DNA of 64,000 nt from the NCBI GenBank assembly GCA_030544215.1, contig JARZZO010000013.1:45341196-45405195 (forward strand), written 5' to 3'. The notes beneath the pieces are model-generated. The model was not told the DNA's origin. It saw only the letters and a program-made list of their open reading frames with translations, and searched no databases. Of this stretch, positions 1 through 12,294 are shown piece by piece (the stretch's first letter is position 1; each line of letters opens with the position of its first letter). The position numbers and the translations under genes are program-made. The stretch comes from Zantedeschia hybrid cultivar. Taxonomy: Eukaryota > Streptophyta > Magnoliopsida > Alismatales > Araceae.

Positions 1-3000
1 TCTCCCTCTATGATGACAGGTTTCCGAATGAAGCTGGCCAAAGTAATACCCTCGGATGAATGTTTTACACATTAAAGGAGTTCTAGTTGCATTCCTGAGG
101 ACAAGTCCAATACTGCTGTATCCATCTTTTAAAGCTCCATCAACATTGATTTTGTAGGAATTGGTAGGGGGAGCTGACCATGTTTGGTTGAGTATCTTAT
201 TTGAACCATATGCCCCAATGGAAACTGACCAAGAGTTAAACTCAGTTAAGGCTCTGTTAAGGATGATGTGTGGGTTCGAGAGTTTACCCTCCATCACAAA
301 TTTGCATCTATGTTTCCATAAATGCCACAAGAGAGAACATTTGAGAGCCAAGTGAGTAAACTTTACAAGTTCATCAGGATATGGGTCATTAAACCATTTA
401 AGCAATCTCTCTTCTAGATTCCCATTGTCGGCATCTGTACGATATGAGAAGGGGGAGGCAAACTAGGTAGCTCGGGCAATCTGACAGTGAAACAATATAT
501 GGTCAAGAGACTCTTCGGCAGCATCACATCTATCACAGCATTTAGACACTTTTCTAGAGAACTTGGCGAGTCTGGTATTAGTTGGAACTGCTCCATTTAA
601 AGCTTTCCATAAAAAAATGATGATTCTGAGAGGAATATTCCTAGTCATCTTAGGATGCCAAAGACATTTCCAAATGCTAGCTTTGCTAGAAGAAGTCGGT
701 CTCTACACATCAGCCAAACATCTATATGCTGATTTAACATTGAAGTTACCATCAGTGGTAGGTTTCCAAATCAGTTTATCAGTTGCCCGACGAAAATTCT
801 GAAACAGGTGAATCTTAAGGATAGCATTCAGTGTCTGAGGATTGAATAACTCAGCAATTTTATCCCTATCCCATGCTCCATTAGATATCAACTCATCAAC
901 TCGTTGGGGGATAGGACCTTCATAACCGTGTTTAACAGTCGCCAAATAAGGTAGATCCGGAATCCAAGCATCCTTCCAGATATTTATATGAGCACCTGAT
1001 TTGACTGACCAAATGCAACGACTCAGAATATCCTGCCTAACTGATAACATACCAGTCCAGGTGGAGGAGATGTTATGTTTCTTCTTGATCTCCCAGAAGG
1101 ACTTCGATCGCAAGTATTTGTCTCTCAGTAGACAAGCCCATGGACTCCAAAATCTTGTAAAAATTTCCAAGTAACTTTCATTAGGGCTGCCTTATTATAA
1201 ATCCTGAAATCACGGATGCCCAAACCTCCTTGATGTTTGTGAGAGGTAATCTTATCCCAACTAGTGAGATTAAGTCTACGATTCTCTGAAATACCCCACC
1301 AGAAATTTTTCTGTATTCTATTGAGATTCTTGAGCAAGGTTGTTGGGAGTAAAGAAGTTTCCATGAGATGAGTTGGGATTGCACTGAGAGTAGATTTGAT
1401 GAGCACAGTTTTGCCTGTTGTAGAGAAGGTGTTTGCCTTCCACCTATTTAAACGCTGACGTAGCCGATCTTCAATGAATTGAAATTGTATGATTTTACCC
1501 CTTTTAAGGCAGATAGGTACTCCTAGATAAAGTGAATCTCCCTTTAGGAGGGGTACATGGCAGATGTCTAACAACTGTTTACGAATGTGGCTAGGTGTAT
1601 TTGGGCTAAACATAATGCCAGACTTAGAAAGATTCACCTCCTGACCAGACCAACAAGAGTACTGATGCAAACAATGCAGGTATTCTTTCAATTCCATAGC
1701 TGTTGCCTTCCCAAACAGGAATAAATCATCAGCATACATGAGATGAGTAAAGGATTTAGCTTGAGCATTAATTTTAAATCCTTTGATCTTACCATGTAAA
1801 TGACATTGACTGATCATTGCTGAGAGAATTTCAGAACATAAAATGAAGATATAAGGAGACAAGGGACATCCCTGCCGGATACCTCTTTCAGCTGTAATGT
1901 GGCCAACTGGTTCGCCATTGATGATATTAAGAAAGTGGGTGCTGAGATATAATGTTTAATCAGCTCCACTGACATATACGAAAATCCATGGCTTTTCAAA
2001 GCAGACCAAATAAACGGCCATTCTAATTTGTCATAAGCCCTTGAGATATCCAATTTCAAGGCAAAGATACCAGTCTTGCCTTTTTTCTGATGCAACGAAT
2101 GAAGCAGTTCCTTCTAATAATACAGTCTGTCATATGCCTGTTAGGAACAAAAGCACCCTGATATTGGGAGATGATGGAGGGTAATAGGGGTTTCATCCTA
2201 TTAGCAATCACTTTAGCTATAACTTTGTAAGCAGTGTTGCTCAAACTAATAGGACGGAAATCTTTGGGTGAGTCTGCAGGGAATTTCTTGGGGATCAAAA
2301 TAATATGTGAGTGATTTAGGCCTGCAGGTGGGTAGGAAGGGGGGGGGGGGGGGGGGGGAGAAGGGGAGGAAGAAGTAAATAGAGAGGTGAAGAAATCAAC
2401 AAAGATGGAATTAATATACTCCCGATTACCAGTCCAATTCCCTTGAAGATCCTGGATCCAAGTGATGTTGTTGGTTCTCCTTCTGTTAAGGGCCTGAGCA
2501 TGAAAATATTTAGAACACCTATCCACCTCTTTGAACCAATGAATCTTGGCTCTTTGTTTCGAATACACTTCTTGTTTACCAAGCTCATCCTCCAATTCCA
2601 TTTCCAATGCACTCTCTTTGTTGAGATTTCGATCATAGATGGCCTTAGTGCTGAGTTCAGTCAGTTCATCTTTAATTTGGTCAATTCTCTGGTTAGGATT
2701 CTGAAAATTCTTTCTCCTCCAAACTTTAAGTTCCTTCTGAAATTAACTGATCTTGTACTGATAATCCATAAGTGAAGGGCCAGTATTCCAGAATGTCTTG
2801 ATTGCTTCTTCGAACAGGGGGTGTTTTAACCACATGGCTTCAAATCTAAATGGACTATTCCTCTTGAACTGCTTCCCCATGAGGTTGAGATAAAGAGGGC
2901 TGTGATCACTACAGTATCGGGGGAGGTGATGAACCGAAGCATCATGGAATTTAATTCTCCAGTTACAAGTGGCAAATGCTCCGTCGAGGCACTCCCTGAT

Positions 3001-3576
3001 GTATGAGTTGGCTCTCCTCCGATTGGACCAGGTGAATGCAGGTCCATCAAAGCCAAGATCAATAAGTTGGGCATTCTGCACAAAGGAGTTAAGTAGATGC
3101 AGTTGTCTCCGAGTGGGGGTAGAACCACCTTGTTTGTCAGCAGGGTGGAGGATACAATTCATATCTCCTACCACCATAACTGGGTGGACAGAATTTAGGA
3201 CAAACTGTAGGAGTTCCTGCCAAAATTGCTCCCTAGCTGAAATAGAGGGGGGAGCATAAACACAAATTATAAACCAATAGTGACTGTAACTTGAAGAATC
3301 AACTTCAACAGCAATCCAATTATAATTGTTGTCAACTATTTTCAGATTGCAATCAGCCTTCCACCAGAGACATAAACCGCATGAACGACCTTGAGCTTCC
3401 ACAATTTGGAACTTAGTGATATTTCTGCTCTGCAAAAATTCAGTAGTCTTCCTCGAATTGCATTTAGTTTCACATAAAAAGGAGATATCTTGATTGAGGG
3501 AATGGGATAATTGATCAATATAAGAAACTGTCTTGGCCCCGCTCATACCGCGACAGTTCCACACTAATAATTTCAT
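1..3576 (-). pseudogene. LINE ORF2 (endonuclease, reverse transcriptase, RNase H), broken and incomplete
   Basis: The ATG is at 3576. The endonuclease shows LLVWNCRGMSG, FLCETK, VVGDMNCIL and YCSDHSPL in family order. The RT shows LDISRAYDKLEW (near 2045-2000), RGIRQGCPLSPYIF (near 1885-1850) and the catalytic YADD (near 1740). A zinc-finger RVT block follows at about 650-465, then an RNase H start, KINVDGALKDG (about 160-120). Damage: in-frame TAA at 2743, TAG at 703 and TAG at 463, plus frame changes near 2100, 1900 and 1150. A run of 20 C (20 G on plus, 2339-2358) lies in the linker before the RT but keeps the frame open. Without its full 3' end and with these breaks it is non-autonomous. 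Confidence 0.9.
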
Positions 3577-3653
3577 AGTTGATGAGGCGATGGCTTAGGG
3601 TCCATCGCCGTACCCTTACTCTGTATGGAAGATGATCCAGCAATTCTCAGACT

Positions 3654-5083
3654 TCACTTAAGTTGAGTAGCTCTGTGTAGCTGGTCTAATTTAACTGTGG
3701 AATTTTTGCTTTTCAGATTCTTGGGGCTACCCTCTGTACCAGTATTAAATGTGAATGGAGTATCCAATATTGGTTTGAAGTGGTCAGGTTTAGATTTCTT
3801 GGGAGTTTGTAAAGGATGCCAGACTAATTTTTTCTTGGGATGATGCAAGAAGGGGTTATCTGGGCTAGGATGGATATTATAAGGGGATACTTGGGGAGGT
3901 TGGGGGATAATAGGTTGGGGGAGAAGGTCAGGACTATGGGTGGGTATGTCCTGGTGGGGTGAAAGTTGATCCTCAGGGAGAGGGGGAAAAGTTAAAGGAG
4001 GGGGGGTAATGGTCAAGGGTAGGTAGAAGGAGGACAACACAGGTTCTGGGTGGAGAGCCAACTCTGGGGTAAGGTAAGGGCCATGCCGTCTAGGGATGGG
4101 TTTATCTGGTGTAAGCAGGCCATACCTGAGCTGACCTGTGGGGTACAAACTGATCCTGTAGGAATTGAGGGAGGGGCCTCCAATTGAGGAGTATTTCTTG
4201 AGGGGGGCTTGCATGGAACATCCTGATTATCCCCAACTGGTGTTGGTTCCACGACCATTTCAGAGGGTAGGAATCTATTAGAAACTCTGAGACTATATGT
4301 AAATGGGAACTTGATAACTTTCACCATTTTCTTTCTGAGTTGAGGAGAGTATTGACTCTGAATATTACTTTTAACCTCCTCCAAGCTAGTGCAGAGTTCA
4401 ACTTCATGCCCCATTAGCCCAAAGAATTTGCAGAATCGAGGAAGTTGTTCATAAGCTATTGGGAACCTTTTGACAGCACCTCCAGGAAGTTTAACATCAA
4501 TGTGCTGAGTTAGTGGGACAAAGACATTGATAGATATTTTGATTCTGATGAACTTACTCCAATTCACAACAGAGTCCTCCATGGGTCTTTGAGGATCCCC
4601 AATACGACTTGCAATGTGCATCGCAGCTTCCATGGTGAGAAACTCTTCTGGGACATCGTAGGTACGAGTCTATAGTTCTGTAAATCTAAGAACATACTCA
4701 GAGGGGGACGTACCTGGTTTAACCTTCTCAACCAACACCAGATCATTGTTGAAAAGCCAAGGAACCCTTTTACAGACTTTATCAACGCCCATCAGGTCTG
4801 AAAATCTGATTATAAAGGTGTTATTGGGATAATCTAGCATAACCCAATGCCCATTAGGATTCCACATTTTCTGCATCCACTCTTTCAGACCCGCAGGACG
4901 GATATATATATCAGTGTGGACCTTAGCAACCACAGCAAATTTGCATCTCTCTAAACCCGCCGAATCAGCAAATCTTAATTCGGTAGTAGGGAGTTGCTCG
5001 CTGGATAGTATACCTTTGAAACGCTGTAAGATAGCTTCTTCTTGATTGGATAGTGGGGTATCCACATCTTCACCTGTCTCCAT
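3654..5083 (-). pseudogene. LINE ORF1 (DUF4283 / zinc-knuckle, gag-like), broken
   Basis: ORF1 of plant L1 elements encodes an RNA-binding nucleocapsid-like protein. The ATG is at 5083. The first 137 codons match the DUF4283 pattern (for example WVMLDYPNNTFIIRF, then KRVPWLFNNDLVLVEK). An in-frame TAG at 4672-4670 interrupts it and the same frame reopens at once (TRTYDVPEEFLTME) down to 4013. A zinc knuckle is visible as FCKFFGLMGHEVELC, in which the usual second Cys of CX2C is Phe. A frameshift near 4100-4200 moves the proline-rich tail into the frame ending at 3654. The protein is not expected to be made whole. Confidence 0.85.
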
Positions 5084-5234
5084 GGATACAAGGGAGAATT
5101 GACTGGACCCGGAAGCAGGCCAATAACTGATGAGTTAGGCGAGGAGCAAACGGGTTAGGGGAGGAATTGGCGGAGATGAGGCATTGGGGAGAAGGTGTAC
5201 AAGGCTGGAATAGGCCGGAAGTAAGGACATAGTG

Positions 5235-5584
5235 GAGCTAGGACTGGTAGGGAAGAAGAAGGGGGGAGGAAAAGGAGCACAGATCTGGAAGATTCACAGG
5301 GACAACCGAGGGAATGAACCGCTACTCGGAGAGCTCAGTGGAAAGGGGGAAACAGGTTAGGGGGGAAAAAGGAAGCAGGAGTAATGGGGAAGAGACGAAG
5401 GAGGATGGAAGAGGGCGAAAGGCTAAGCTGGAAAATAAACCCGGTAAGAGGAGAAGCGTAATAGGACTGGAGGGGAAGAAAGGAGGGATGGAGGAGGAAG
5501 GAGAGGCACAATTCCGGAAAGTCCACAGGGACCTCCGAACGTTCCGACAGCTACTCAGAGAGAACTCTGTGAAGCTCCGAGTTT
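5235..5584 (-). repeat. Tandem 5' UTR monomers of the LINE, unit about 229 bp
   Basis: Two similar blocks are spaced 223-229 bp apart. AGGACTGG recurs at 5240 and 5463, CACAGGGAC at 5295 and 5524, and GCTACTCNGAGAG at 5321 and 5550. The second copy ends at the LINE 5' border. Tandem promoter monomers at the 5' end are known from mouse L1; here they are inferred from the repeat alone. Confidence 0.6.
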
Positions 5585-5988
5585 AGCGGTTGTCACCAAA
5601 TTCTCTATCTAAGTCAATCTCATCCACTATCAATATTAATAGCCAGCGTTTGAACTTGTTTCTAACTTTATCTACAGTGAGGATACTTGTATATCCAGGC
5701 AAAATCCGTTCATCAACGTTGGCGGATGACTCTAAGCCATCCTACTCCTGCACAGCTGCTCAGCAGGACCTCTTCCATTAATATGGAGCCTCCAAACTGC
5801 CTTACTTCACAGATGTTGCTTTGGTGTTCAGTTATGGTAGTCTGTTGTCCTTTTTGTATTATCTTCCCCTGTCTTCTCTCCTCTTCACCTCTTGGTGGCG
5901 AGATTTGTTTTCTATGTTTGTACTCTCTGTTTTTTTCTATGAATGAAAGATAGACAACTTTGTTTTGTCCAAAATAAAAATAAAAATT
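5585..5988 (+). mobile_element. Plus-strand LINE 3' end with A-rich tail (likely sense half of a twin-primed insertion)
   Basis: The block ends in a typical plant LINE 3' UTR: T-rich text with TTTGTACTCTCTGTTTTTTTC, then CTATGAATGAAAG and an A-rich tail at 5971-5988. Upstream (about 5680-5790) all three frames hold scraps that resemble the end of a LINE RNase H (HPTPAQLL), but no open frame survives. It begins exactly where the minus-strand LINE ends. Orientation, order and lack of spacer fit one twin-primed integration. A separate LINE insertion is the alternative. Confidence 0.55.
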
Positions 5989-6028
5989 GTTTAAAGTAGT
6001 TTCAGTTTTTTTTTTGAAAATGAAAACA

Positions 6029-6430
6029 CTGCTACCGCCTAGCCTCGCAGCTATGGTCTATGGGACACGGACACGAATGTCAAGTGTCGACACAGACACG
6101 TGTGTCAGACACGGTAATATCTTAAAAGTAGGACACGAGGAAACGGAGAACATACGAATATATAGTTACACATGTATATAATAAAATATAATTACTGAAA
6201 TTCATCTAAAATATAAAAATTATAACTCAAATATATCAAATTTTATCATATATACAAAATATTATGCGAAGATATGCTAAGTATTCTAAAAAATCTTTAA
6301 TATTTACTTTGAAATCTTGAAGTAGAGAGTTGGACACGGGTGTTTGAATGTCGTATCGTGTTTGAGTGCCCGACACGATTCTCTAACATAAATAGAAGTG
6401 TCCACCAAATCATAACCTAGCGGTATAGCA
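6029..6430. repeat. Dispersed AT-rich element with GTGTCGGACAC-type ends (copy 1)
   Basis: The body 6061-6417 closely matches 15165-15482 in the same orientation: CAAGTGTCGACACAGACACG at the left, an AT-rich core (ATATAATTACTGAAATT, ATGCTAAGTATTCTAA) and CCGACACGATTCTCTAA at the right. The outer flanks of this copy, GCTACCGCCTAG and CTAGCGGTATAGC, are roughly inverted, so it may be a terminal-inverted-repeat element. No coding capacity. Confidence 0.6.
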
Positions 6431-6594
6431 ACTCTTTCTCAAGATGATGCTTAAATGATTAGGTTATGAGCATCTTACAGTACAGGTGTGTGATAAGATT
6501 TCAGTGGAGGATAAAGAGAACTCAAAGAAGAGTGAGAAAGCATAGAATGTTGAGTTATGCTTGTTGGACTGAAGGTCAGGACAGTGGATAAAGG

Positions 6595-6845
6595 AAAATT
6601 ATTTTTTAAAATTTCTTACATGGGCTTTGAGGTGTCTTCTATGTCTGTACAGGCTAATCCGATTAAGTGACCTAAAAATTTTAAAAATTTAAAAATTGAA
6701 TCCTAATGACCAATAAAAAAATACTTTTAATGGGTCGAAGTTAATAATGTTATTTTTTTGATCTTCCGATTAGAGATAGGTGTACAAATGTACAAGACAC
6801 CTAGAAGTTCACCTAAAAAATTTAAAAAATAATTTTTTTAACCCA
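6595..6845. repeat. Foldback (MITE-like) element with a CCGATTAGAGATNGG core
   Basis: AAATTATTTTTTAAAATTTC with GGTGTCTTCTATGTCTGTAC and AATCCGATTAAG on the left is mirrored on the right by CTTCCGATTAGAGATAGG, GTACAAGACACC and AAATTTAAAAAATAATTT. The arms are about 70 bp around an AT-rich middle. It belongs to a family with further members in this window. Confidence 0.5.
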
Positions 6846-8749
6846 CTGTACTGACCACCAGTGCCACACTGAGGGTCAATGTAGCAAACATAACTCTAGA
6901 ACATTTGGTCAAAAAAGAAAGAAAGAAAGCCCAACAGGTTGGCGGGACCCAGTAAGTGAGAACTCGACTTTTTTTAATTTTATTAATATGATGTTCCATA
7001 AATTAAAACGACAGAGGTATGATTCTGATCACGATGATAAAAATAAATATACATTTGAGAATAATGCTAAAGAGATTGATTTTGTCTGATTTGATTTGGA
7101 TATGTAATAGGCCACACCTATTTCAAAGTTTGGACCTTTGCATTCTCTGTATTTGGGGGAATAGAGAATCATGGGAAGTGTTTGTTGAAAAAGTTGAAAA
7201 TTATGACAAGTATAAAATCACGGAAAATATTTTTCGATAAGAAAGGACTGAAAAGTAAACTGTAGAAAGAAAGAGAATATTTCGAAAATATGGAAAATAT
7301 TGTTCCGATTAACTTTTACTCACATTTGTAGTTTTTTTTTGGCAAATTAATTGACAAGGTAAGTTTTCAAAATTTTTTGAGAATGCAAAAACCCATGATT
7401 GTCTTTTTTAGTTAAGAATATATATAACAATTTATCTTAGTTGTTGATAGAGTTAGAGGATGGTTTTAGTTTCTTCAAGTTGTGTTATCGTTGCAAACTT
7501 TTATGTCTATTATGTTCGCTACATCATAAAAGTTGTTATTTTGCTGCAGGCACACTAATATGGGATGTGTTTAATCCCCTTGTACGTTTAACAAGTAAAG
7601 CTTATGTGAACGTAGAAGATTTATAATACAATTTGTTATATATGTTTTGAGGCATAAATAATCCTCTGCTGACCGTTCGATGCTAAGAATCTTAGGGAAG
7701 AGGTATGCAATATTTTGCTTGGTTTGGGCCAGGAAGAGGCCAACAGAGAAGCTTCAAGGCAAGGGAAGAGGTCAAAAACTCTTGGTGGAGTGAAGTATTG
7801 TAGTTGCATTTGTCATTCGGTCACAAAATTTGATAGATTATAATTGTTGCACTCTTTTTAAAAGAGTACAGCGTGTTTTAAGAGACATACACGATCGGTA
7901 GGTGCAGCTGCAATGCTAAGGATAAGCAGCACGTAATATTGGGGTCCTTGATAGGCTGTAAATGGGTAATTGGGCCATTGGCAGCCCTAGGATCCCTTGC
8001 CTCACATGAATCAACACTTAGATAGTGAAATTATTTTTTTTTAAAAAAAAAATTAGGCAAGGTCTCAGACCACATGTTTGTGTAGACTGATTTTAGACCA
8101 GGTGATCCGAAAAGTTAAAAAAAAAAAAATTATAATGAATAGTAAAAAATATTCTTAATGGACGAGCTTAATAATAGTTTTTTATTTTTAAAAAGTTGGA
8201 TTGTCGGATCGAAGTATGGATACATGGGATATGTATGGCCCCACTTTTTTTTTTAAAATTTTTATTTATACTTGGCCTTTCCATAATCTCAGTTATGTAA
8301 GAGCACCTGGCAGTGAAGCTCGGGAAGGCCGTCCGGCCCAAAAGAAGGGGTTTCGTTTTTTAAATGTAGAATTCAAAGATTACCAGAAGTCTACACCTAT
8401 GTCCTCTAAATAAAAATCAAACGATTGTAGTATATATATATATATATATATATATATAAGCAAATTACTCTTCTCAGAGAGCCAGCCACCTTGCAACTTA
8501 CTCGGCGATTCTTGACCCACCGTTCTCAATAAGGGGTCGATTTCCTAGGTCCAATAACTGGCGCAGGGCCTCCTCCATTGATAACAATTATTTTTTAAGT
8601 AATGCCTGTGGTGGTACAATTTTTTTTTAATTTTAAATAATTGCTAAGCCAACAGTTCACCTTAATTTGGTCTTCATACTGTCTGATCTTTGATCAAACT
8701 TGAATCGTACAAGTACATTATTACATCGCACACGGTCCAACAAGTATTA

Positions 8750-8783
<34 letters not shown>

Positions 8784-9560
8784 TCGGATTAGGTTCCTAA
8801 GCCTTCATCTTCGGTGCTCATTGTTGAGGGAAGCCAGAATGCCGGATGTTTGTATTTCTGCAAAATTAAGTCAATTTGGCTTATCTCATAGAATAGCCTT
8901 CTAGAAGACACGTCTCAACTTCACTAGACCAAATTACTAGCCGTTTTGTGGATTTTTTACGTGAATCCTTATAAAAGTTCATTCGAATATTAGAAACCTC
9001 TTTTAAAATCATAACATTATATATAACTACTCTCCTTGGAGAGAAAGAGATTTGAATACCCTCTTTGACGTCATGAATTCACCTTGCATGTATAGTGGCA
9101 CATTTATGCATACACCCCTCAGGTGATATCTAAAATGGAATTTCGACATTCGTTCCTTACACGAAGAGTATTCATGACATTATTGAATTGAAATCATTTT
9201 ACGTTATCTTTTTCATCCGTCTGAAATATCACAAATTGTCAAAACTTGTAGATTCCTAAAATCTTCTTTTTAGTTGATATTAATTTTCATTCCAAAATCA
9301 TCATAAATAAAAACCGGTGATTCTAAAATTAGTATATTTTCATTGATCTAAACTCATTGATTTCAAAATCGATGACATTTTATGATGCACCAAACAAATC
9401 TCTATAAATAAAATTCTGCCTGAGTAATTCATGTAAAAAAAATCTCATCATTGCACATATGAATGACATGAACGTTACAACAATGAACACATCGTTTATT
9501 TACCTGCCTAAGCCTAGTAATAATGTTAGCCAAACTCGATCTAGAGGAAGATCATATTTT
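6846..9560. other. AT-rich intergenic spacer
   Basis: No gene seen. Holds a foldback-like stretch at about 8030-8280, a (TA)14 run at 8431-8458 and a poly-T run at about 8752-8778. The short open frames show no codon bias or recognisable domain. Confidence 0.6.
8431..8458. repeat. (TA)n microsatellite
   Basis: Fourteen uninterrupted TA units. Confidence 0.95.
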
Positions 9561-11923
9561 TTACAAACAGCTAGGTGGAACCATTAAACCCGAAGCGGTT
9601 CCAAGCACATGTTTGCAGTAGGATTGAGCCGGTCCATTCCCATAGGTGAGCTTTATGTCCTGCAATCCGATTCCCCTGCAAGGGCTGCTGGGGCTGCAAT
9701 CCAAGTTCACACCCACCTGTGTAGCCGAAGATCCCCGGATATCTTTGAACTTCACCTGACTAATTTTAACACCAGAACTCTGAAAAGAATGGTAAGAAGG
9801 GGAACAAATTAAGGCAGATAAAAACATATGAGTACACCTTCTTAAATCGTTTTCATCATTGCTCAAATTCATACGATAAAAAATCTCATATATAAGTCTA
9901 TTTCATTATATAAGAAAGTGAGTCTCTTTTATGAATATGCTGCATCGATCAATAATTATAGAAGAGAAAGTAGTGTCATATGTAAAAGGAATAGCGGTGT
10001 GAAAGTGGAGTTGGAGTAGGAGAGGCTGATTTTTCGAAGCTAGGGAGGGATACGAGATCTTCTAGACTTCAATTTTAGTTAAGTTTTGTTAATGCGCTCT
10101 TAGGCGAGCACATTCTTTCCTGTCTTATCTTAAGTAAACAGTGAAAATATCCTTTATTCATATGAGAAGATATATGAATGGGTCTATCAAAGTTGAGTTC
10201 CAGTGATTTCATTCTAATAGAGAGAGGGGAAGACGCAAGAATCTTGCTTTCACATGACCCTGCATGAAAAGCTTCATATATATCAACCCTCCCTCACGTA
10301 CAGGAGAAGAGATCATCTCTCTACTGCTAGAACAGGCAAAAAGATGCATACAAAGTGCACCCCCCTCCCCCCTAACATTCTTTGACATGCAGTTGATTCC
10401 AAGTGAGAATTAAGGTCCTAAGGAGTCAAAAGATGTTGGCCGTGGGCCAATATGGAGGACCCATGCACTTGCCAACGTGAATTGAGATCCTCTAAGTACA
10501 AGTGAGAATTGAGAGAGAGAAGTTTTAGAAAAGACCCTCAAGCAAAACTTTTTCCAATCCCTATAAAAGGGTTTTCTTGACAAACTCTTTCTCCACCTTT
10601 GCACTTACAAGGTTCCCTTCTCACCTGTAACTTACAAGAACAGGACTATCATAGTGGGGTGGGTTCTTACCTGACCAGGGCAGTCTTTGTTGTGGGGGCA
10701 GTAGTTCTGGTCGATGATGATGGGGTTCTCCACGTCCCCCATCAGCACGTGCTCGAAGGCCACCCCTCGGACGAACCCAGTGCTGGGCCTTCCCCACGAC
10801 TTGATCCGCAGCCCGTTCTGTGTCCCTGTGAACACCACCGATCTCACTGTCACATTCTCCACTCCCTCTTCTTGGTAAGCCTTTCCCAGGCTCCCTATGC
10901 TGCATGCATGCACACAGAACATATAAGAGTTCGATTCACCTAAGACCATATATAAATAGAGAATTGAAATTTTCATGTTGAGGATTAGTAACCTAATGCC
11001 GTGTCCAGGGCCGCAGGCGACGCGCTCTATCCAAAGGCCGGCCGTGCCGGGGCCGACGGAGACGCAGTCGTCACCGGTCCTTATGACGGTGCCGGAGATG
11101 GTGACGCCGGTGGACATCTGCACGTGGATCCCGTCGGTGTTAGGGCTGCTGCCCGGTGCGGTGATCCGGGCCCCCTCCACCCTCACGTCCCGGCAGCGGT
11201 GGATCACGACGTGGTAGAGCTTGCTGTTGATCGACGTCAGGCCGGCGAGGACGACGTTCTTCGAGTTGGTGATCGTGAGGCTCTGCACGAGGTGGAAGCT
11301 CAAGGTCAGTATTAATCTTCTCTCCATGCATTAAGCTATCTTGTTTGGCCGTGATTATAATTTTTTTAACGTAAAATATTGTAAAGTATCATATTTTTGT
11401 GAAAGGTAAAATATAATATTTGCTTTATTTTATGATATTTTACATTAAATCAAACAATCTTTTCATGAGAAGACAATATTAATTTATTCACCGTTGTGCC
11501 GGCGGGGCAGCTCCGGCCAGCTGCCTTGCAGGCCCAGAGAGCGGCGCCCCGCCCGTCGAGGATGCCGCCGTAGATCGACAGCCCATCAACGCCGTCGAAT
11601 GTGATCCACTGCTCATGGGTGGCATCAGTTGGGTTGCCGTAGTAGGACGGCGCCACCAGAGCGCCGTCGATCTTGAACACCACAGGCTTCTGGCATGGAC
11701 CGGCGAAGACCGCCTTGCTGAGTAAGAACTTCCCCGCCGGCACGTGGATTGTGGCCGGCTGGGGTGACCGGCAGGCCATGCCCCACGCCCTGAGGAGTGC
11801 CCTGGACGAGTCTGACTGCCCATCTGCCCTGGCTCCCAACCCTACTATGTTGTAGAAGGCTTGTGCTGGTGGGAAGATGTGCACAAGGAGGAGGAGCAGG
11901 AAGAGGTGCTGCAACTTCACCAT
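9561..11923 (-). CDS. Polygalacturonase (GH28 pectinase), four exons
   Basis: Hydrolyses alpha-1,4-galacturonan in cell-wall pectin; secreted. Minus-strand exons: 11923-11492, 11282-10993, 10899-10671, 9779-9561 (389 codons). Every intron is GT-AG and phases agree (0, 2, 0). The start gives a signal peptide, MVKLQHLFLLLLLVHIFPPA. The four GH28 motifs are present: NTD (about 192-194), GDD (214-216), GHG in CGPGHG (about 237-239) and RIK (272-274); the catalytic Asp residues are kept. Length fits the single-domain plant family (about 390-400) and there is no long propeptide. Endo versus exo activity cannot be told here. The coding exons are GC-richer than the flanks. Intron 1 holds a small AT-rich hairpin. 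Confidence 0.92.
11336..11466. repeat. AT-rich hairpin in polygalacturonase intron 1
   Basis: AACGTAAAATATTGTAAAG is mirrored by ATGATATTTTACATT, with outer ends CTTGTTTGG and CAAACAATC. It looks like a short MITE remnant and takes up much of the 209-bp intron. Confidence 0.35.
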
Positions 11924-12021
11924 TGTTGCAGTCTCTATGCGTGTGTGAATGAGATCTCCACGTAAACTGATGAGATCAGGTGTGTGTTGGAAGTTGGGGT
12001 CGTTATGGGCGTTTATGTTGG

Positions 12022-12030
12022 CATTTTATA
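12022..12030 (-). promoter_or_regulatory. TATA box candidate of the polygalacturonase gene
   Basis: TATAAAATG on the minus strand, about 100 bp upstream of the ATG at 11923 and inside a 0.1-kb leader with no upstream ATG-rich stretch. Spacing is normal for a short plant 5' UTR. Confidence 0.55.
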
Positions 12031-12294
12031 GTGTCAGGACTCAGGAGGGGTGCAATGTGGAGAGGAGAGGAGGACATTGTGGACTAGAGGGTTCTTTGGT
12101 TTTGACCTGCCATTGAGTTAGTTCTACATGCAATATAACCTGAGATCGATGTTGCTTTTCTACCCTCATTCTCTGTTATCTCCAAGGTAAACATCCAATC
12201 CTCAACCTTTCTTTCGTTGTTTTTGACTTTTTAAGGGACTGGTCAATCGAGGCATAATTAGATTATTTGATAAAGATAACGTTGGTCGAGGCTA

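Larger units (their letters stand above)
1..5584 (-). mobile_element. L1-type LINE retrotransposon, minus strand, 3' side cut by the window edge
   Basis: Read on the minus strand, this stretch has a 5' UTR (5084-5584), ORF1 (about 5083-3654) and ORF2 (3576 to beyond base 1). ORF2 runs in the order AP-endonuclease, reverse transcriptase, zinc-finger RVT and RNase H, the layout of plant L1 elements that carry an RNase H. Position 1 falls inside the RNase H domain, so the element continues to the left. Both ORFs carry in-frame stops and ORF2 carries frameshifts, so this copy is dead. Its 5' end abuts a plus-strand LINE-like 3' tail at about 5585. Confidence 0.9.

Noticed and set aside
8040..8280. 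Possible full MITE with paired arms around GGTCTCAGACC and GGATCGAAG.
   Set aside because: The arms are mostly A/T runs and the pairing is too weak to set borders; kept only as a note in the spacer entry.
10599..11331. Long open frames on both strands over the polygalacturonase exons.
   Set aside because: Shadows of GC-rich coding exons; only the minus frame carries the GH28 motifs.
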